Assembly (NCBI GenBank): GCA_900553185.1
Contig: USCT01000012.1
Coordinates: 1 to 52,059, forward strand
Direction of reading: 5' to 3'
DNA from: an uncultured Bacteroides sp.
GTDB taxonomy: Bacteria > Bacteroidota > Bacteroidia > Bacteroidales > Bacteroidaceae
DNA: 52,059 bases
How positions within the stretch are numbered: the stretch's first letter is position 1; each line of letters starts with the position of its first letter. The translations under genes and the position numbers were made by a program. Shown here piece after piece: positions 51,891-52,059 of this stretch. The notes under the pieces are model-generated. The model saw nothing but the letters and a program-made list of their open reading frames with translations. It did no database searches and was not told where the DNA came from.

Positions 51891-51931
51891 AAGTGGGGGA
51901 AAATGGAATCATTTTCCCCCACTTCCTTTTT
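51891..51931 (+). terminator. Terminator of the beta-galactosidase gene
   Basis: Perfect 15-bp stem AAGTGGGGGAAAATG (51891-51905) with 51910-51924, 4-base loop GAAT, then CCTTTTTCC. Confidence 0.9.
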
Positions 51932-51969
51932 CCAGAACTTCTCCCCGAAATTACAAAGAAGATAAAACA

Positions 51970-52003
51970 AAGGCGACAAGCAATTTTCACTGCTTGTCGC
52001 CTT
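51970..52003 (-). terminator. Terminator of the tRNA-Pro gene
   Basis: Perfect 13-bp stem AAGGCGACAAGCA (51970-51982) with 51991-52003, loop ATTTTCAC. On the minus strand it starts 4 bases after the tRNA and is followed by TGTTTTATC. Confidence 0.85.
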
Positions 52004-52006
52004 CTG

Positions 52007-52059
52007 TCGGAATGAGGCGACTCGAACGCCCGACCCCTACGTCCCGAACGTAGTGCGCT
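52007..52059 (-). tRNA. tRNA-Pro (anticodon CGG), 5' part beyond the window
   Basis: Read on the minus strand from 52059: AGCGCA closes the D stem, CTACG-TTCGGGA-CGTAG is the anticodon arm with anticodon CGG, GGGTC is the variable loop, GGGCG-TTCGAGT-CGCCT the T arm, and CATTCCG plus discriminator A ends at 52007. It closely follows the E. coli tRNA-Pro(CGG) sequence as I remember it (GTTCGGGAC, GGGGTCGG). The 3' CCA is not encoded, as usual in Bacteroidetes. The 5' acceptor half is outside the window. Confidence 0.92.

Overview
The window comes from a Bacteroidales chromosome, most likely Bacteroides or Phocaeicola. Evidence: many genes are preceded by the Bacteroidetes promoter element TAnnTTTG (sometimes with TTTG about 20 bp upstream); Shine-Dalgarno sequences are weak; there is a hybrid two-component regulator typical of gut Bacteroidetes; a Bacteroides-type succinylornithine transcarbamylase lies beside proA; and NigD-type and other Bacteroidales-restricted lipoproteins are present.

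Layout. (1) 1-1803 is a mobile patch: what looks like the 5' end of a class C group II intron on the minus strand (1-46), abutting a strong terminator hairpin (51-89), then a complete IS1634-type insertion sequence (127-1803). (2) 2264-12420 is a compact xylan-utilisation locus without susC/susD: a GH43 lipoprotein, a hybrid two-component sensor/regulator (HTCS), and an operon of GPH sugar symporter, GH10 xylanase lipoprotein and cytoplasmic GH43 xylosidase/arabinosidase (xsa-like). Upstream of both putative target units I find direct repeats of GTTACATC-like half-sites spaced exactly 21 bp, a good candidate for the HTCS operator. (3) 13010-19131 is recG, then a tightly packed minus-strand operon pdxJ-exbB-exbD-tonB-DJ-1-ispD ended by a terminator. 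(4) 19241-30164 is core metabolism and envelope: nadK, a DUF418 membrane protein, murF, folP-cdaA, a lrgA-lrgB-DUF2156-GNAT unit, and pta-ackA. (5) 30287-35781: lpxH, a DUF59 protein, radC and a GT2 on the minus strand; then an ECF sigma factor, a putative anti-sigma factor and two exported proteins of unknown function on the plus strand. (6) 35851-42088: efp and, divergently, rpmH (53 aa); a PASTA protein, an RluD-type pseudouridine synthase and ddl; then an acyltransferase, a NigD-like lipoprotein and a rhodanese lipoprotein. (7) 42108-46599: an inverted-repeat cluster, a LysR regulator broken by one extra base, a divergent SMP-30-like secreted propeller protein, argF' (succinylornithine transcarbamylase) and proA. 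(8) 46817-52059: two small proteins, a lytic transglycosylase, a periplasmic GH2 beta-galactosidase and a partial tRNA-Pro(CGG) at the window edge.

Most of the window is ordinary chromosomal housekeeping. The items most worth following are the 21-bp phased operator repeats of the xylan locus, the intron/terminator/IS patch, the single-base LysR frameshift, Ser at the specificity position of ArgF', and a 17-bp motif shared by two otherwise unrelated intergenic hairpins. I saw no CRISPR array, prophage, restriction system or integrative element.
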